A DNA stretch of 64,000 nucleotides, from assembly GCF_003846445.2 (NCBI RefSeq), contig NZ_CP030139.2, positions 744,001-808,000 on the forward strand, written 5' to 3'. The notes under the pieces were generated by a model. That model had not been told where the DNA came from. It searched no databases and was given only the letters and a program-made list of their open reading frames with translations. A program made the translations under genes and the position numbers. This DNA comes from Synechococcus elongatus PCC 11801 (lineage in GTDB: Bacteria > Cyanobacteriota > Cyanobacteriia > Synechococcales > Synechococcaceae). Shown piece by piece: positions 35,608-44,558 of this stretch. Numbering within the stretch: the first letter of the stretch is position 1; each line of letters begins with the position of its first letter.

Positions 35608-38557
35608 GGACAGCTCCTAACTGGCGGATTTCGACCAGCAGTTGCTCGATCGCTAAGTTCCCTTTGGCAATCACCTGACTGACCCGTCCCTGAAGGCGCT
35701 GGCGATCTTGTTCGGTCAGGTCTTTGGCCGTCACGACAATCACCGGTAGGGTTTGCCAGCGATCGCTAGCCCTCAAGGCTTCGACAAAGGCAAAGCCATC
35801 CATCTGCGGCATCATCAAGTCCAGCAAGATCAAGTCTGGCAAAGCTTCCATCGCTTCTAAAACCGCCAGCGCTTGTTGACCCTCTTCCGCATCAGCCACC
35901 TGCCAGCCTTCGCGTTCGAGCAACTGCCGCAGCAGCGATCGGTTGGTGGGGTCATCATCGATGACTAAAGCCTGATGCTGGCGATCGGCTTCGGTGTAGC
36001 GTTCTAGGATCCGGCGCAGTTGATCGCGATCAATGGGTTTGTGGAGATAGTCAGCAGCACCCAGCGCATAGGAGAGCGATCGCCCCTCCACCATGCTGAC
36101 CATGACGACGGGAATCTCCGCGAGTTCGGGGTCGGCCTTAAGCGACGTGAGTACTGACCAGCCATCGACTTGGGGCATCATCAAATCCAGTGTGATCAGC
36201 GCTGGCCGCAGTTCCCTCGCCCGCTGTAAGCCTTCGGCACCACCCGCCGCCGTGACGACGCGATAGCCTTCTTTTTCCAGCATGCGGCGCAACAACTCGC
36301 GGGCGCTAGGCTCATCATCTATGACTAAAATGACCGGCTGATTCTGATTCACCGGGGTAGAGGCTGGCGCGATCGCCTCTTCCGTCAGCATCGGATCGAC
36401 TGCCGGTACCGATCGCAGCGGTTGCACGTGGCGTGGCAGGGTAATTGTGAACGTACTGCCTTTTCCCGGCACACTCTCAACCGTAATTTCGCCTCCCATC
36501 ATCTCGACAAAGTGGCGACTGATCGAAAGACCCAGACCCGTGCCCCCAAATTTGCGTGTGGTGGAATCGTCCGCCTGAGCAAACGCCTCAAAAATGCGAT
36601 CGATTTGTTCAGGCGTCATGCCAATGCCGCTGTCAGCGACCTTGAAGCAAATCTGATCAGCTTGAGCTGCCACAATTAGCTGCACCGTGCCCTGTTGCGT
36701 AAACTTACTGGCATTGGAGAGCAGATTGAGCAGAGTTTGACGCAGCTTGGTGACATCAGCAGTCATCTGGCCAATATCCGCAGGGCAGTCCACTAGGAGT
36801 TGATTCTGGTTTTTCTCAATCAGCGGTTTAATAATCGACTTCACTCCGTTGATCAGCTCCGGCAGGGAGAAGCTTTCCAGGTACAGCTCCATCCGCCCGG
36901 CCTCAATTTTGGAGAGATCGAGAATGCTGTTGATCAACTCCAGCAAATGTTTGCCAGCATTGTTAATCTTGCGGAAGTCGGGGAGTAGTTCCGCTGCATC
37001 AACGCCCTCCTCCGCTTCTTCCATCATCATTTCGCTGTAGCCAATGATGGCGTTGAGGGGCGTGCGCAACTCATGACTCATGTTGGCGAGAAACGCACTC
37101 TTGGCTTGGTTGGCGGCTTCAGCCTGTTCACGAGCCTGTTCCAGATGTTCATTCGTTTCTTGGAGCGCCGCCGTCCGTTCTTCAACCCGTTGCTCCAAAC
37201 CCACTAGGAGATCGCGCAGGGTCACTGCCATGCGATTGAAGGCTTGGGCTACCACTGTCAGCTCATCGCGACCACTGGTGCGAATTTGCTGTTGGAGGTT
37301 GCCATCTGCCATGGCATCTGCAGCCTGAGCCAGCTGTTCAATCCGCTGCCCCAAATGGGTCGCCCAACTGTGGGCCGCGATCGCCCCGAGAATAGCAATG
37401 ATGCCGCCAATCAGCAGCTGGATGTAGAGCGATCGCTGCTGAATCGCTGCCAGTTGCGTAAAGGGTTGGGCAAACTCCTGCTCATCTTGGCTAATACCAA
37501 TCACCCAATCCCAAGGCTGGTAGTAGACCAGCAGCATTTGTTGCTGGCGGGGCTCATTATCAGTCTCTCGCGCTGAACTCCAGTAGGAGCTGGAATAGCG
37601 AATCCGGTGAAAGGTGCCGGGCTGGCGGACCGCTTCAGCGATTGTGGGGCGCAGGAAAAAGCGACCGGCCGCGTCTTTCGCATCCCAGAAATTTTGCTTT
37701 CTAAAAGTGGAATCACTGCTGAGAATCGGCTCACCGCGCTGGCTACCCTGCCCCAGGAAGACGAACGCAGAGCCCGTCACACCAAAGCGTAGATCTTGGA
37801 AAGATCGCGCCAGTTCACCCGTTTGATCTTGCTTTTGGCCAGCGTAGATCATGCCAATAATTTGACCGCTGGCATCTTTGAGGGGCTGATAGACGGTGAT
37901 GTACCAACCGTTGACGACATAGGCGGGGCCGCGATACGTCTTGCCCTGCAAAACTGCAGCAATGACGGGGTTGGGCTCCCCGCTGGGATTGGTGGCAGGA
38001 ATATAGGTCGCGATCGCCCGTTGTTGAGTGGCTGTGGGGACGGTGGTCGCCACCCGCAGCATGTCGCCTTGGGCATTGATCCGCTGAAAAATCGTGACAG
38101 TTCCCCCCATCTGCTGAACGACTTCGTCAATGGCTGGCACCACTTGTTCGAAGTCGCGCACTTGCCCCAGCCAGCGGCCGCCGATCTGCATTTCCGGAAG
38201 CTGCACAGGGGTGATGACTTGGGTGTATTGATTGCGAGCCTGCCAAGACACCAGTCTCGACCCAAGACTCAGACCACCCGCGCGCGCAATTGTATTTTCT
38301 AAAACCCGCAGTTGACTACTGAGTTGCTGATTGATCGCGCTGCCTTGGGCCCGCACCACGGTATAGGTACGCGACAGGATAGTCTCTTGCTCGCGCTTGA
38401 GCAGGCTTTGCACCTCATTGCGGCTGGCTTCGCTGAGGCGGGTGTTGGTGATCACATCTGCCAGCGAGATTGCCGCGATCGCTGTAAAGGTTGTCCCGAC
38501 TCCAAATAGCAGGAACTGACGGCGCAACTTCATAGCAGTCGGAGGTGAAGGGGACAA
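35600..38557 (-). CDS. Hybrid sensor histidine kinase with two receivers
   Basis: A 985-residue kinase. Order: N-terminal membrane helix (12-32); periplasmic Cache-type sensor with [17 protein letters not shown] and [11 protein letters not shown] (about 40-365); second membrane helix (about 378-398); HAMP; coiled coil; HisKA with His495 ([20 protein letters not shown]); HATPase ([34 protein letters not shown]); then receivers with Asp791 and Asp913 (both in LDLMMPQ). It should phosphorylate itself, both receivers, and perhaps the adjacent single-receiver proteins. It is the second gene of a four-gene operon. Confidence 0.92.
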   Translation of the reverse strand: MSPSPPTAMKLRRQFLLFGVGTTFTAIAAISLADVITNTRLSEASRNEVQSLLKREQETILSRTYTVVRAQGSAINQQLSSQLRVLENTIARAGGLSLGSRLVSWQARNQYTQVITPVQLPEMQIGGRWLGQVRDFEQVVPAIDEVVQQMGGTVTIFQRINAQGDMLRVATTVPTATQQRAIATYIPATNPSGEPNPVIAAVLQGKTYRGPAYVVNGWYITVYQPLKDASGQIIGMIYAGQKQDQTGELARSFQDLRFGVTGSAFVFLGQGSQRGEPILSSDSTFRKQNFWDAKDAAGRFFLRPTIAEAVRQPGTFHRIRYSSSYWSSARETDNEPRQQQMLLVYYQPWDWVIGISQDEQEFAQPFTQLAAIQQRSLYIQLLIGGIIAILGAIAAHSWATHLGQRIEQLAQAADAMADGNLQQQIRTSGRDELTVVAQAFNRMAVTLRDLLVGLEQRVEERTAALQETNEHLEQAREQAEAANQAKSAFLANMSHELRTPLNAIIGYSEMMMEEAEEGVDAAELLPDFRKINNAGKHLLELINSILDLSKIEAGRMELYLESFSLPELINGVKSIIKPLIEKNQNQLLVDCPADIGQMTADVTKLRQTLLNLLSNASKFTQQGTVQLIVAAQADQICFKVADSGIGMTPEQIDRIFEAFAQADDSTTRKFGGTGLGLSISRHFVEMMGGEITVESVPGKGSTFTITLPRHVQPLRSVPAVDPMLTEEAIAPASTPVNQNQPVILVIDDEPSARELLRRMLEKEGYRVVTAAGGAEGLQRARELRPALITLDLMMPQVDGWSVLTSLKADPELAEIPVVMVSMVEGRSLSYALGAADYLHKPIDRDQLRRILERYTEADRQHQALVIDDDPTNRSLLRQLLEREGWQVADAEEGQQALAVLEAMEALPDLILLDLMMPQMDGFAFVEALRASDRWQTLPVIVVTAKDLTEQDRQRLQGRVSQVIAKGNLAIEQLLVEIRQLGAVRV

Positions 38558-38578
38558 CCAAGGCTAGCGGTTGAGGCT

Positions 38579-38944
38579 CTAGCGTTCGAGCAGTTGGGCA
38601 ATTTTACTGAGGAGCCGCGGCAGCTCGATCGGTTTGGTGTCGTAGTCATCACAACCCGCAGCAATTGCCTTCTCGCGATCGCTGGCCATGGCATGAGCCG
38701 TCAGGGCAATCACAGGCGTTTGTTGCAACTCAGGATCGGCTTTCAGTTGACGGGTCGCTTCCCAACCATCCATCACAGGCAAGCTCATGTCCATCAGGAT
38801 CAAATCCGGCTGCTCTCGCCGTGCCGTCGCGACCCCCGCTGCTCCATCGTGGGCCAATACCACCTCAAACCCTTTGCGGGTGAGACGTCGCGACAACATA
38901 TCCCAGTTATCTTCGTTATCTTCAACCAACAAAATTTTGGCCAT
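38579..38944 (-). CDS. Single-domain response regulator
   Basis: A 121-residue stand-alone receiver: KILLVEDNEDNWDMLSRRL, phospho-acceptor Asp in LILMDMSLPVMDGWEA, and ALTAHAM with the conserved Thr. The ATG at 38944 is favoured over a start five codons upstream. It is the first gene of the signalling operon, 21 bp before the hybrid kinase, and so is its likely diffusible phospho-partner, in the manner of CheY- or DivK-like relays. Confidence 0.9.
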   Translation of the reverse strand: MAKILLVEDNEDNWDMLSRRLTRKGFEVVLAHDGAAGVATARREQPDLILMDMSLPVMDGWEATRQLKADPELQQTPVIALTAHAMASDREKAIAAGCDDYDTKPIELPRLLSKIAQLLER

Positions 38945-39055
38945 GACTATTCCTCTCACCCACTGCGATCGCCCCAGCTCGTAACGATAGGAGGGGCAAC
39001 CGCTATCTTATGTGTTCCAATTATCCCGATTCTGCCAAACTCTCCAATCCCAAGG

Positions 39056-39322
39056 TTAGAAAGAGTCATCCGAGTGTTGGGGTGGTGTGGCTTCTAACTG
39101 TTGCCACGTACTGAGCAAGAGATCGGACAACCACTGTCGTTGGCGAGGCTCGAGTAGCGGATCTTCCGTCAAAATTTCGGCCTGTAAATCTGCCAAACTT
39201 TGCCCTTGGATTCGAGCCAATTGGATAATGCCAACGATCGCGGTTGCCAACGTTTCACTATCTGCTGGTTGCCGACAGAGATTTAACAGCTCTTCCCGAT
39301 TAGTCGGAATGGGATAGGACAT
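39056..39322 (-). CDS. Hypothetical protein, 88 residues
   Basis: A small acidic helical protein (MSYPIPTNREELLNLCRQP; LAEILTEDPLLEPRQRQWL-like pattern). No domain is recognised. The ATG at 39322 is chosen because the upstream part of the frame (to 39481) overlaps the divergent gene and looks non-coding. It lies 111 bp upstream of the receiver operon on the same strand. Confidence 0.55.
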   Translation of the reverse strand: MSYPIPTNREELLNLCRQPADSETLATAIVGIIQLARIQGQSLADLQAEILTEDPLLEPRQRQWLSDLLLSTWQQLEATPPQHSDDSF

Positions 39323-39470
39323 GGGAATCAGCTGTTGTGGGAGTGAGAAAAGATTGTTAATGCTGATGAATCTTACCCTGCATTTCTGCTGGGTCAAGGG
39401 ATGGACAGCGGCTTGCGCTGTTGGTGTGACAGCTGCCCCATCTCCCAGTGATTGAACCGGTAGGCTCTCC

Positions 39471-40016
39471 ATGACGATCACACTGAATGTCTATGGATTA
39501 ACGCAACAGCGATCGCTCACGACTATTAACGCTTTTGTGGAGGAGCATTGCGATCGCGCAGCCATTGAAGATCTCGAGGACTCGGCGTTAATGATCCTTC
39601 GCCCTGATGCCACTGATCCCGATCGAGAGGAGTCCTATGATTTTCTGCCAGTTGACAGTCTTAGCCAAGCGATCGCTGTCGGTTTAGAACAGCCTAGCTG
39701 GGCATTTAGCCTCTATTTGCCAGCCAAGGATCCGACGATCGATCAAGTGACGGTTAGTTTCTGCCGCGATCGGCAACTGGTTCTGGGCTTAGCACTGCCC
39801 GACACTGATACTGCTCCCCAGCAAGCTCAAGCCTTTCTACGAGAGTGGGCCGATCGCTATGACTGTCGGCTCGGCTTGATCGCAGTTGAAGCACTGCCAC
39901 CCTTCGATACTCAAGATCTGGCCCGCGTGGCTCAGCGATCGCTTCTGACACTGTTTGTGGGACCTTGCCGCTCGCACGATCCGGTCAATGCAGAATGGCC
40001 GTCGGTTGTCCCCTAA
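39471..40016 (+). CDS. Hypothetical protein, source of a duplicated fragment
   Basis: A 181-residue acidic soluble protein (MTITLNVYGLTQQRSLTTIN; ILRPDATDPDREESYDFLPV; VTVSFCRDRQLVLGLALPD). No family is recognised. The 168 bp from the HIP1 octamer at 39509-39516 to that at 39669-39676 recur, about 90 percent identical by hand alignment, at 40958-41125. That copy is a fragment without the rest of the gene. Confidence 0.65.
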   Translation: MTITLNVYGLTQQRSLTTINAFVEEHCDRAAIEDLEDSALMILRPDATDPDREESYDFLPVDSLSQAIAVGLEQPSWAFSLYLPAKDPTIDQVTVSFCRDRQLVLGLALPDTDTAPQQAQAFLREWADRYDCRLGLIAVEALPPFDTQDLARVAQRSLLTLFVGPCRSHDPVNAEWPSVVP

Positions 40017-40060
40017 AGTGATTGAGGCTGATTGCTCCTTCTGGAATTGCCCTGAACCTC

Positions 40061-40588
40061 ATGACTGAGCGCCTTTTAATTCTCTTCATTGCAACCAGCC
40101 TAGATGGCTACATTGCTCGCCTCGATGAGGGCATTGATTGGCTGTTTGATGATGCTGACTATGGCTACAGCAACTTCTATGCCCAGGTTGATACGGTGCT
40201 GATGGGTCGCAAGACTTACGACCTCTCGATCCGCTTGAGCAACGATCCCTACCCTGGCTGCAAAACCTACGTGTTTTCGCGATCGCTTGCTTCAGTGGCC
40301 GATCCAGCTGTGACTGTCGTGCAGGGCAATCCAGGGGATCTCGTTACTCAGCTCCAACAGCAACCCGGTCGGCACCTCTGGCTCGTGGGGGGTGGTCAAC
40401 TGGTGCAGCAATGTCTAGCAGCAGATTGCCTCGATCAACTCATTATCTCGATTCATCCGATCTTGCTGGGTAGCGGCATTCCGCTCTTTTCCAGTGGTTT
40501 TCCCGAACGACACTGGCAACTCATCAAAACTCAGGCTTTCCCCAGTGGGCTAGTGCAATGTACTTACAACAGAGTTCGAGAAGAATAG
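40061..40588 (+). CDS. RibD C-terminal / dihydrofolate-reductase-like protein
   Basis: A 175-residue protein of the RibD_C/DHFR fold. LFIATSLDGYIARLDEGIDW, DTVLMGRKTYD and HLWLVGGGQLVQQCL (NADPH-binding) are characteristic, as is ISIHPILLGSGIPLF. Family members are NADPH-dependent reductases of unknown substrate, related to riboflavin reductase and DHFR. The ATG at 40061 is chosen for the typical LLILFIATSLDG beginning. Confidence 0.82.
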   Translation: MTERLLILFIATSLDGYIARLDEGIDWLFDDADYGYSNFYAQVDTVLMGRKTYDLSIRLSNDPYPGCKTYVFSRSLASVADPAVTVVQGNPGDLVTQLQQQPGRHLWLVGGGQLVQQCLAADCLDQLIISIHPILLGSGIPLFSSGFPERHWQLIKTQAFPSGLVQCTYNRVREE

Positions 40589-40618
40589 AACAATCGCAGG
40601 AATGTTACGTGATATCAG

Positions 40619-40965
40619 CTAGCTCGGCGCAAAGTAGACCTGGCGGCGTGCTTCAAATAACCCGATCGCGACACTGACCGAGAGGTTCAAACTGCGCACA
40701 CCGGGCTGCGTAATTGGAATTCGAAGCCAAACATCGCAACTGGCCATCACATCATCAGGGAGACCACTGGTTTCCCGTCCATAGAGCAACCAATCATTTT
40801 CCTGAAATTCAAAATCAAGGTAATTCAGGTCACCTTTGGTGGTGAAAGCAATGAGCCGGCCACCCTGTTGCTACTGCTGTTGCTGGAATGCTGACCAATC
40901 AGGATGGGTTGTGAGCTGGACGTACGGCCAATAGTCGAGGCCCGCACACTTGAGATAGCGATCGC
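40619..40965 (-). pseudogene. trmL remnant, N-terminus replaced and nonsense codon
   Basis: A second, degraded copy of the trmL gene at 44559-45023. It retains the region for residues from SDRYLK to the C-terminus. CAG has become TAG at 40871-40873 (QQQQ*QQGGR against QQQRQQQGGR), and the last codons read FAPS* instead of YAGR*. The first ~38 codons, including the start, are missing. Similarity stops exactly at a GCGATCGC octamer (40958-40965), where a different sequence begins. It cannot encode an active methyltransferase. Confidence 0.85.
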
Positions 40966-41125
40966 TCACGACCATTAACGTTTTTGTGGCGGAGCATTGT
41001 GATCGCGCAGCCATCGAAGATCTCAGGGACTCGGCATTGATGATTCTTCGCCCTGATGCCACTGACCCAGATCGAGAAGAGTCCTATGATTTTCTGCCAG
41101 TTGACAGTCTTAGCTTAGCGGTCGC
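40958..41125 (+). pseudogene. Fragment of the 39471-40016 hypothetical gene
   Basis: 168 bp matching 39509-39676 with about 16 differences, mostly at third codon positions, so the copy diverged under coding-like constraint or came from a related strain. It begins at the HIP1 octamer shared with the trmL remnant and ends at GCGGTCGC, a one-base variant of the HIP1 octamer that ends the parental segment. The frame runs on into unrelated sequence. No ribosome-binding site is visible. Confidence 0.8.
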
Positions 41126-41127
41126 TG

Positions 41128-41247
41128 TTATTGCTCACGGCTGGTTTGCGCAGATCCCGGCGGCAGTAGCCGACAGCCCGAAGCCGTGAAGAGTACCAGC
41201 AGGCAGGCTAGCCCGAGGCGAGAACGGGAGTGAGCAAAGACGGTCAT
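41128..41247 (-). pseudogene. 5' remnant of a lipoprotein gene
   Basis: A 39-codon frame starting MTVFAHSRSRLGLACLLVLF and continuing TASGCRLLPPG. It has a basic start, a hydrophobic core and an ASGC lipobox, a complete lipoprotein signal. It stops 15 residues after the lipobox cysteine, 2 bp from the edge of the duplicated fragment, so the rest of the gene appears to have been removed when the mosaic formed. The alternative, a tiny genuine lipoprotein, is less likely. Confidence 0.5.
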
Positions 41248-41449
41248 GGGGACAAGGTGGGAAGAGGGGAAGAGGCAAACTTGCAAAATCTCTTTACAGT
41301 CTGCATGAGAGAGGCAGTGGTCGGAGTAGGGCAAGTGTGCTGGTATACATAACCAGCGATGATGTCGCCCTCAGCGATCGCTGTAGAGGTGATCATGAGC
41401 TACCGTCGCCATGGGAAATGTGACGACAAAGTAACAAAAATGTTTCCAA

Positions 41450-41473
41450 GGTGAGTTAGAGAATCAACTCACC
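41450..41473 (+). other. Inverted repeat in the gap upstream of the YHS gene
   Basis: GGTGAGTT at 41450-41457 and AACTCACC at 41466-41473 form a perfect 8 bp stem with an 8-base loop and no U-tract. It could be a regulator site or an RNA hairpin. The surrounding 41248-41743 is AT-rich and holds no other gene that I can support. Confidence 0.35.
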
Positions 41474-41536
41474 GAAGCCCTTGAGCTTCAACAAGGCCAG
41501 GGGTTGCAATCAGACCAATAGATAGATTGTCACAGG

Positions 41537-41552
41537 ATTTAAATGAATTTAA
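41537..41552 (+). promoter_or_regulatory. Direct repeat, candidate OmpR-type regulator box
   Basis: ATTTAA at 41537-41542 and again at 41547-41552, one helical turn apart, about 190 bp before the YHS-domain gene. Direct hexamer repeats with 10-11 bp period are the usual target of OmpR-class regulators such as the one encoded at 43872-44552. In AT-rich DNA this could be chance. Confidence 0.25.
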
Positions 41553-41743
41553 GCTGAATAATTTAGACAAGATAGTCATTTATTTTTAATCATTCTTTGG
41601 CCACCCCTCATTTGATAATCATTTAAAACGAGTGATACCACAGTAGTCTTGCTTTAGCTAAATCTGACTTTTGTTTTCAGCTCATACCTTGAGACTAGAA
41701 ACCTTAATCAGTTATTTAGCAGAACAAGGAAAATCAAGAAACC

Positions 41744-42277
41744 ATGAAACTTAGCTCTCTTCTAATCTGTGGCCTAGTCGGCCTAGCTTCTGTTGGCGTT
41801 ATCAACAGTCTTGAAGCAGCAACTTCTCCTCAATCTGTCGAAACTTCTTCTAGAGATTCTAGGCTTGCTCAAGCAGCAACTCGTTTTCCAGCAGTTTATA
41901 ATGAGAACGGTATTGCTTTAGACGGCCAAGATGTTGTTGCATACTTTCGTGCCAATTCACTGGTGCAAGGTAGTCCGAAATTCACTCACACTTGGAATGG
42001 TGTAAAGTGGCAGTTCTCAAGTGCCATGAATCGTGACTTATTTGCAAAAAATCCAACTCAATATGCTCCGCAGTATGGTGGCTACTGCGCTAAAGCTGCA
42101 GCTGGAGGTGTTTTAGCTACAACGATTCCTAATGCCTGGGAAATTCGCGATGGAAAACTTTACCTGAATTACAGTTTAGAAGCTCAGAAAGAATGGAAGC
42201 AAGATACAGCAACTAAGATTGTAAAAGCCAATGCGAATTGGCCTAAAATCCTCAATAATGACACCCTAAAAAGATAG
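41744..42277 (+). CDS. Secreted YHS-domain protein
   Basis: A 177-residue protein with an N-terminal signal peptide (residues 1-26, LLICGLVGLASVGVINSLEA). A YHS domain spans about 55-125: ALDGQDVVAYF, FTHTWNGVKWQFSS, NPTQYAPQYGGYCAKAA. YHS domains are small Cys-containing modules often linked to copper or heavy-metal handling. AAGGAA precedes the ATG. A strong hairpin follows the stop, then a kinase/regulator pair, so the protein may be a target or sensor partner of that system. The gene is AT-rich. Confidence 0.83.
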   Translation: MKLSSLLICGLVGLASVGVINSLEAATSPQSVETSSRDSRLAQAATRFPAVYNENGIALDGQDVVAYFRANSLVQGSPKFTHTWNGVKWQFSSAMNRDLFAKNPTQYAPQYGGYCAKAAAGGVLATTIPNAWEIRDGKLYLNYSLEAQKEWKQDTATKIVKANANWPKILNNDTLKR

Positions 42278-42285
42278 CGTTTCAA

Positions 42286-42324
42286 CAAGCGATACAGTAT
42301 CTAACTTAAATACTGTATCGCTTG
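42286..42324 (+). terminator. Strong hairpin after the YHS gene
   Basis: CAAGCGATACAGTAT at 42286-42300 pairs perfectly with ATACTGTATCGCTTG at 42310-42324, a 15 bp stem with a 9-base loop starting 9 bp after the stop codon. The sequence continues CTTTAAAGACGTTTTT. It probably ends most YHS transcripts before the kinase gene, or attenuates read-through. Confidence 0.65.
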
Positions 42325-42426
42325 CTTTAAAGACGTTTTTATCAATCAAAATGAGAAGTCAGACATAATGTATGTGGCTTGTTTCTAAAAGCAAAATCTT
42401 GATCTAAAGAAATTCTAGCCAAATCA

Positions 42427-43875
42427 ATGATTCATCGTATTCAATCAATTCTTAAAAGTCTTTTGAGGAGACGAGTTTCTGCAAACTCCTTACAGTTTAG
42501 ACTCACTCTTGAGTTGACCCTAATCTCTGCTTTGGGTGTATGCAGCATCACATTATGGTCCGCTTGGCGACTTGAGCAAACTCTGATTAATGGTTATAAA
42601 CAAAATCTGAGTTATGTTGCTGATAGCTTTCCTGAAAGAATTAAGATTAGCAGTCTCAATGACTCTATTCAACTAGAGCTTGAACGATCGATCGCCCAAA
42701 TTTCTAAACCAAGGCTTCTTATTTGGGTACGCAGTCCGCAAGGAAAAATCCTAGCGCGATCGCGAGGAATGAATATACCTTCAAGCGACTTAATTGAAGT
42801 TGTTAATAAGTTACCCATATCGAATGACCCTCAAGTCTTTCACATACAGCAGCAATCTTTCATCCTTGCTCAGAGCTATCTAAGCCTTGATGGAACTCCT
42901 CTTGGAAATGTATATTTGCTTCAAGATATTACAGAAGATCAGAGACAGTTAGATACTTTGTTTAGTCAACTAAAACTAGGCAGTATTTTACTGACTTTTA
43001 TCTTGATAGTTGTGATAACTAGCCGAATCCGTAGGGCAATGGTTCCGATCAAGGAAATAAGTAAAATTGCTAGTAATATTTCAGTGATTGATCTTGGTGC
43101 AGATCCTCTTGAACTTCGCCATGCTCCTGATGAAATTCTAGGACTTGCAAAGACTTTCAATGATATGTTGAATCGTCTATCTATTAGCTGGGAGCAACAG
43201 CAACAGTTTGTCGGTAATGTTTCCCATGAGCTCAAAACACCACTGACAGTAATTTCAGGATATCTACAAAGCCTTTTAAGGAGAGGTGATAATCTTAATT
43301 TTCATCAAAATCAAGCTTTAGAAATAGCGTCTTCAGAAGCAGAAAGAACGATTCGAATGCTTCAAGACTTACTAGATCTTGCAAGAGTTGACAGTGGCAA
43401 TCTTCATTTCCGTCTCATGCCAACCGTATTAAATACTCTGATAGTAGAAGTGGCTGAAATGACACATCGTGTCAGTGGCCGTGAAATTGTTATACATGAA
43501 AATAACAGTGGAATTGTTGTCTATGCTGATCAGAATCGTTTAGAGCAAGTTTTGATCAATCTGCTCGATAATGCTGTCAAATATTCGAACAAGGATGAAG
43601 TGGTCTACATTAATTTAGAGCAGTCTGGCCAACAAACCTTGATTCACATCATCGATCAAGGAGTAGGAATCCCTCTTGCTCACCAAAGTCGTATTTTTGA
43701 GCGATTTTACCGAGTGGATGAAGGCATGACACGATCGCGCGATGGAACTGGGCTAGGGTTGGCAATTGCCAAAAGCTTGATTGAAGGTATGCATGGCAAA
43801 ATCACACTTCGTTCCAAACCGGGTGAAGGCAGTACATTCACCATCATCTTGCCCAGCTGGGAACCCCTGCCATGA
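42427..43875 (+). CDS. Membrane sensor histidine kinase
   Basis: A 482-residue kinase. Transmembrane helices at about 32-50 and 180-200 flank a ~125-residue periplasmic sensor. HAMP follows, then HisKA with His267 (NVSHELKTPLTVISGYLQSL) and HATPase (NLLDNAVKYSNKDEV; DGTGLGLAIAKSLIEG). The end overlaps the regulator start by 4 bp (ATGA). The architecture is that of EnvZ/CopS-like kinases. With a YHS gene upstream, a metal or redox cue is a reasonable guess, but the ligand is unknown. Confidence 0.92.
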   Translation: MIHRIQSILKSLLRRRVSANSLQFRLTLELTLISALGVCSITLWSAWRLEQTLINGYKQNLSYVADSFPERIKISSLNDSIQLELERSIAQISKPRLLIWVRSPQGKILARSRGMNIPSSDLIEVVNKLPISNDPQVFHIQQQSFILAQSYLSLDGTPLGNVYLLQDITEDQRQLDTLFSQLKLGSILLTFILIVVITSRIRRAMVPIKEISKIASNISVIDLGADPLELRHAPDEILGLAKTFNDMLNRLSISWEQQQQFVGNVSHELKTPLTVISGYLQSLLRRGDNLNFHQNQALEIASSEAERTIRMLQDLLDLARVDSGNLHFRLMPTVLNTLIVEVAEMTHRVSGREIVIHENNSGIVVYADQNRLEQVLINLLDNAVKYSNKDEVVYINLEQSGQQTLIHIIDQGVGIPLAHQSRIFERFYRVDEGMTRSRDGTGLGLAIAKSLIEGMHGKITLRSKPGEGSTFTIILPSWEPLP

Positions 43876-44552
43876 ACAATCATATTTTGCTCGTTGAAGA
43901 TGACCCAAAGCTTTTGCAGTTTATTGAGCAGGAACTTAGCTTAGAAGGCTACCAAGTAACAGTTGCTAATAACGGTCTAGATGGCCTGTCTTTAGCTCGG
44001 AGTATTCAACCCGACTTACTCATCCTTGACTGGATGTTGCCAAATCTGTCTGGAGTCGATATCTGCTTGAGGCTACGATCGACTGGTGTTCAAACACCCA
44101 TTATTTTGCTCACTGCTAAAGACGAAGTGTCTGATCGTGTTTCAGGACTCAATTCCGGTGCTGATGACTATGTCACAAAGCCTTTTAGTATCGAAGAGTT
44201 GCTAGCGCGAGTTCGCGCTAGATTGCGGTGGGCTAACACAGGTGAATCCGATCGACTTGAGTTCGAGGATGTCTCACTCAATCGTGTAACTCACGAAGTT
44301 TATCGAGGCCAGCAGCGGCTTGAACTTACGGCCAAAGAGTTCGATTTATTAGAGTTTCTGCTGCGGCACCCCCGGCAGGTTATGACCCGAGACCAAATTT
44401 TGGAACAGGTTTGGGGTTATGACTTTATGGGTGAGTCCAACATTATTGATGTCTACGTGCGGGCTCTGAGACTCAAATTAGAAGCTTTTAATTCGAAACG
44501 CATTCTTCATACGGTGAGAGGCGTTGGCTATGTTATTCGCGACTATGGCTAA
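43872..44552 (+). CDS. OmpR-family response regulator
   Basis: A 226-residue regulator. Receiver 1-118 has the acidic pair in LLVEDDPK, phospho-acceptor Asp53 (LLILDWMLPNLSG) and Lys in VTKPFS. The winged-helix DNA-binding domain is at 128-225 (LTAKEFDLLEFLLRHPRQVM; YVRALRLKLEAF; VRGVGYVIRDYG). It is coupled translationally to the kinase upstream and converges with trmL with a 6 bp gap. Confidence 0.94.
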   Translation: MNNHILLVEDDPKLLQFIEQELSLEGYQVTVANNGLDGLSLARSIQPDLLILDWMLPNLSGVDICLRLRSTGVQTPIILLTAKDEVSDRVSGLNSGADDYVTKPFSIEELLARVRARLRWANTGESDRLEFEDVSLNRVTHEVYRGQQRLELTAKEFDLLEFLLRHPRQVMTRDQILEQVWGYDFMGESNIIDVYVRALRLKLEAFNSKRILHTVRGVGYVIRDYG

Positions 44553-44558
44553 TTAAGG

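Noticed and set aside
40986-41189. Open frame over the duplicated fragment with a GTG start
   Set aside because: It is only a fragment of the 39471-40016 gene fused by chance to downstream sequence. No start signal is visible.
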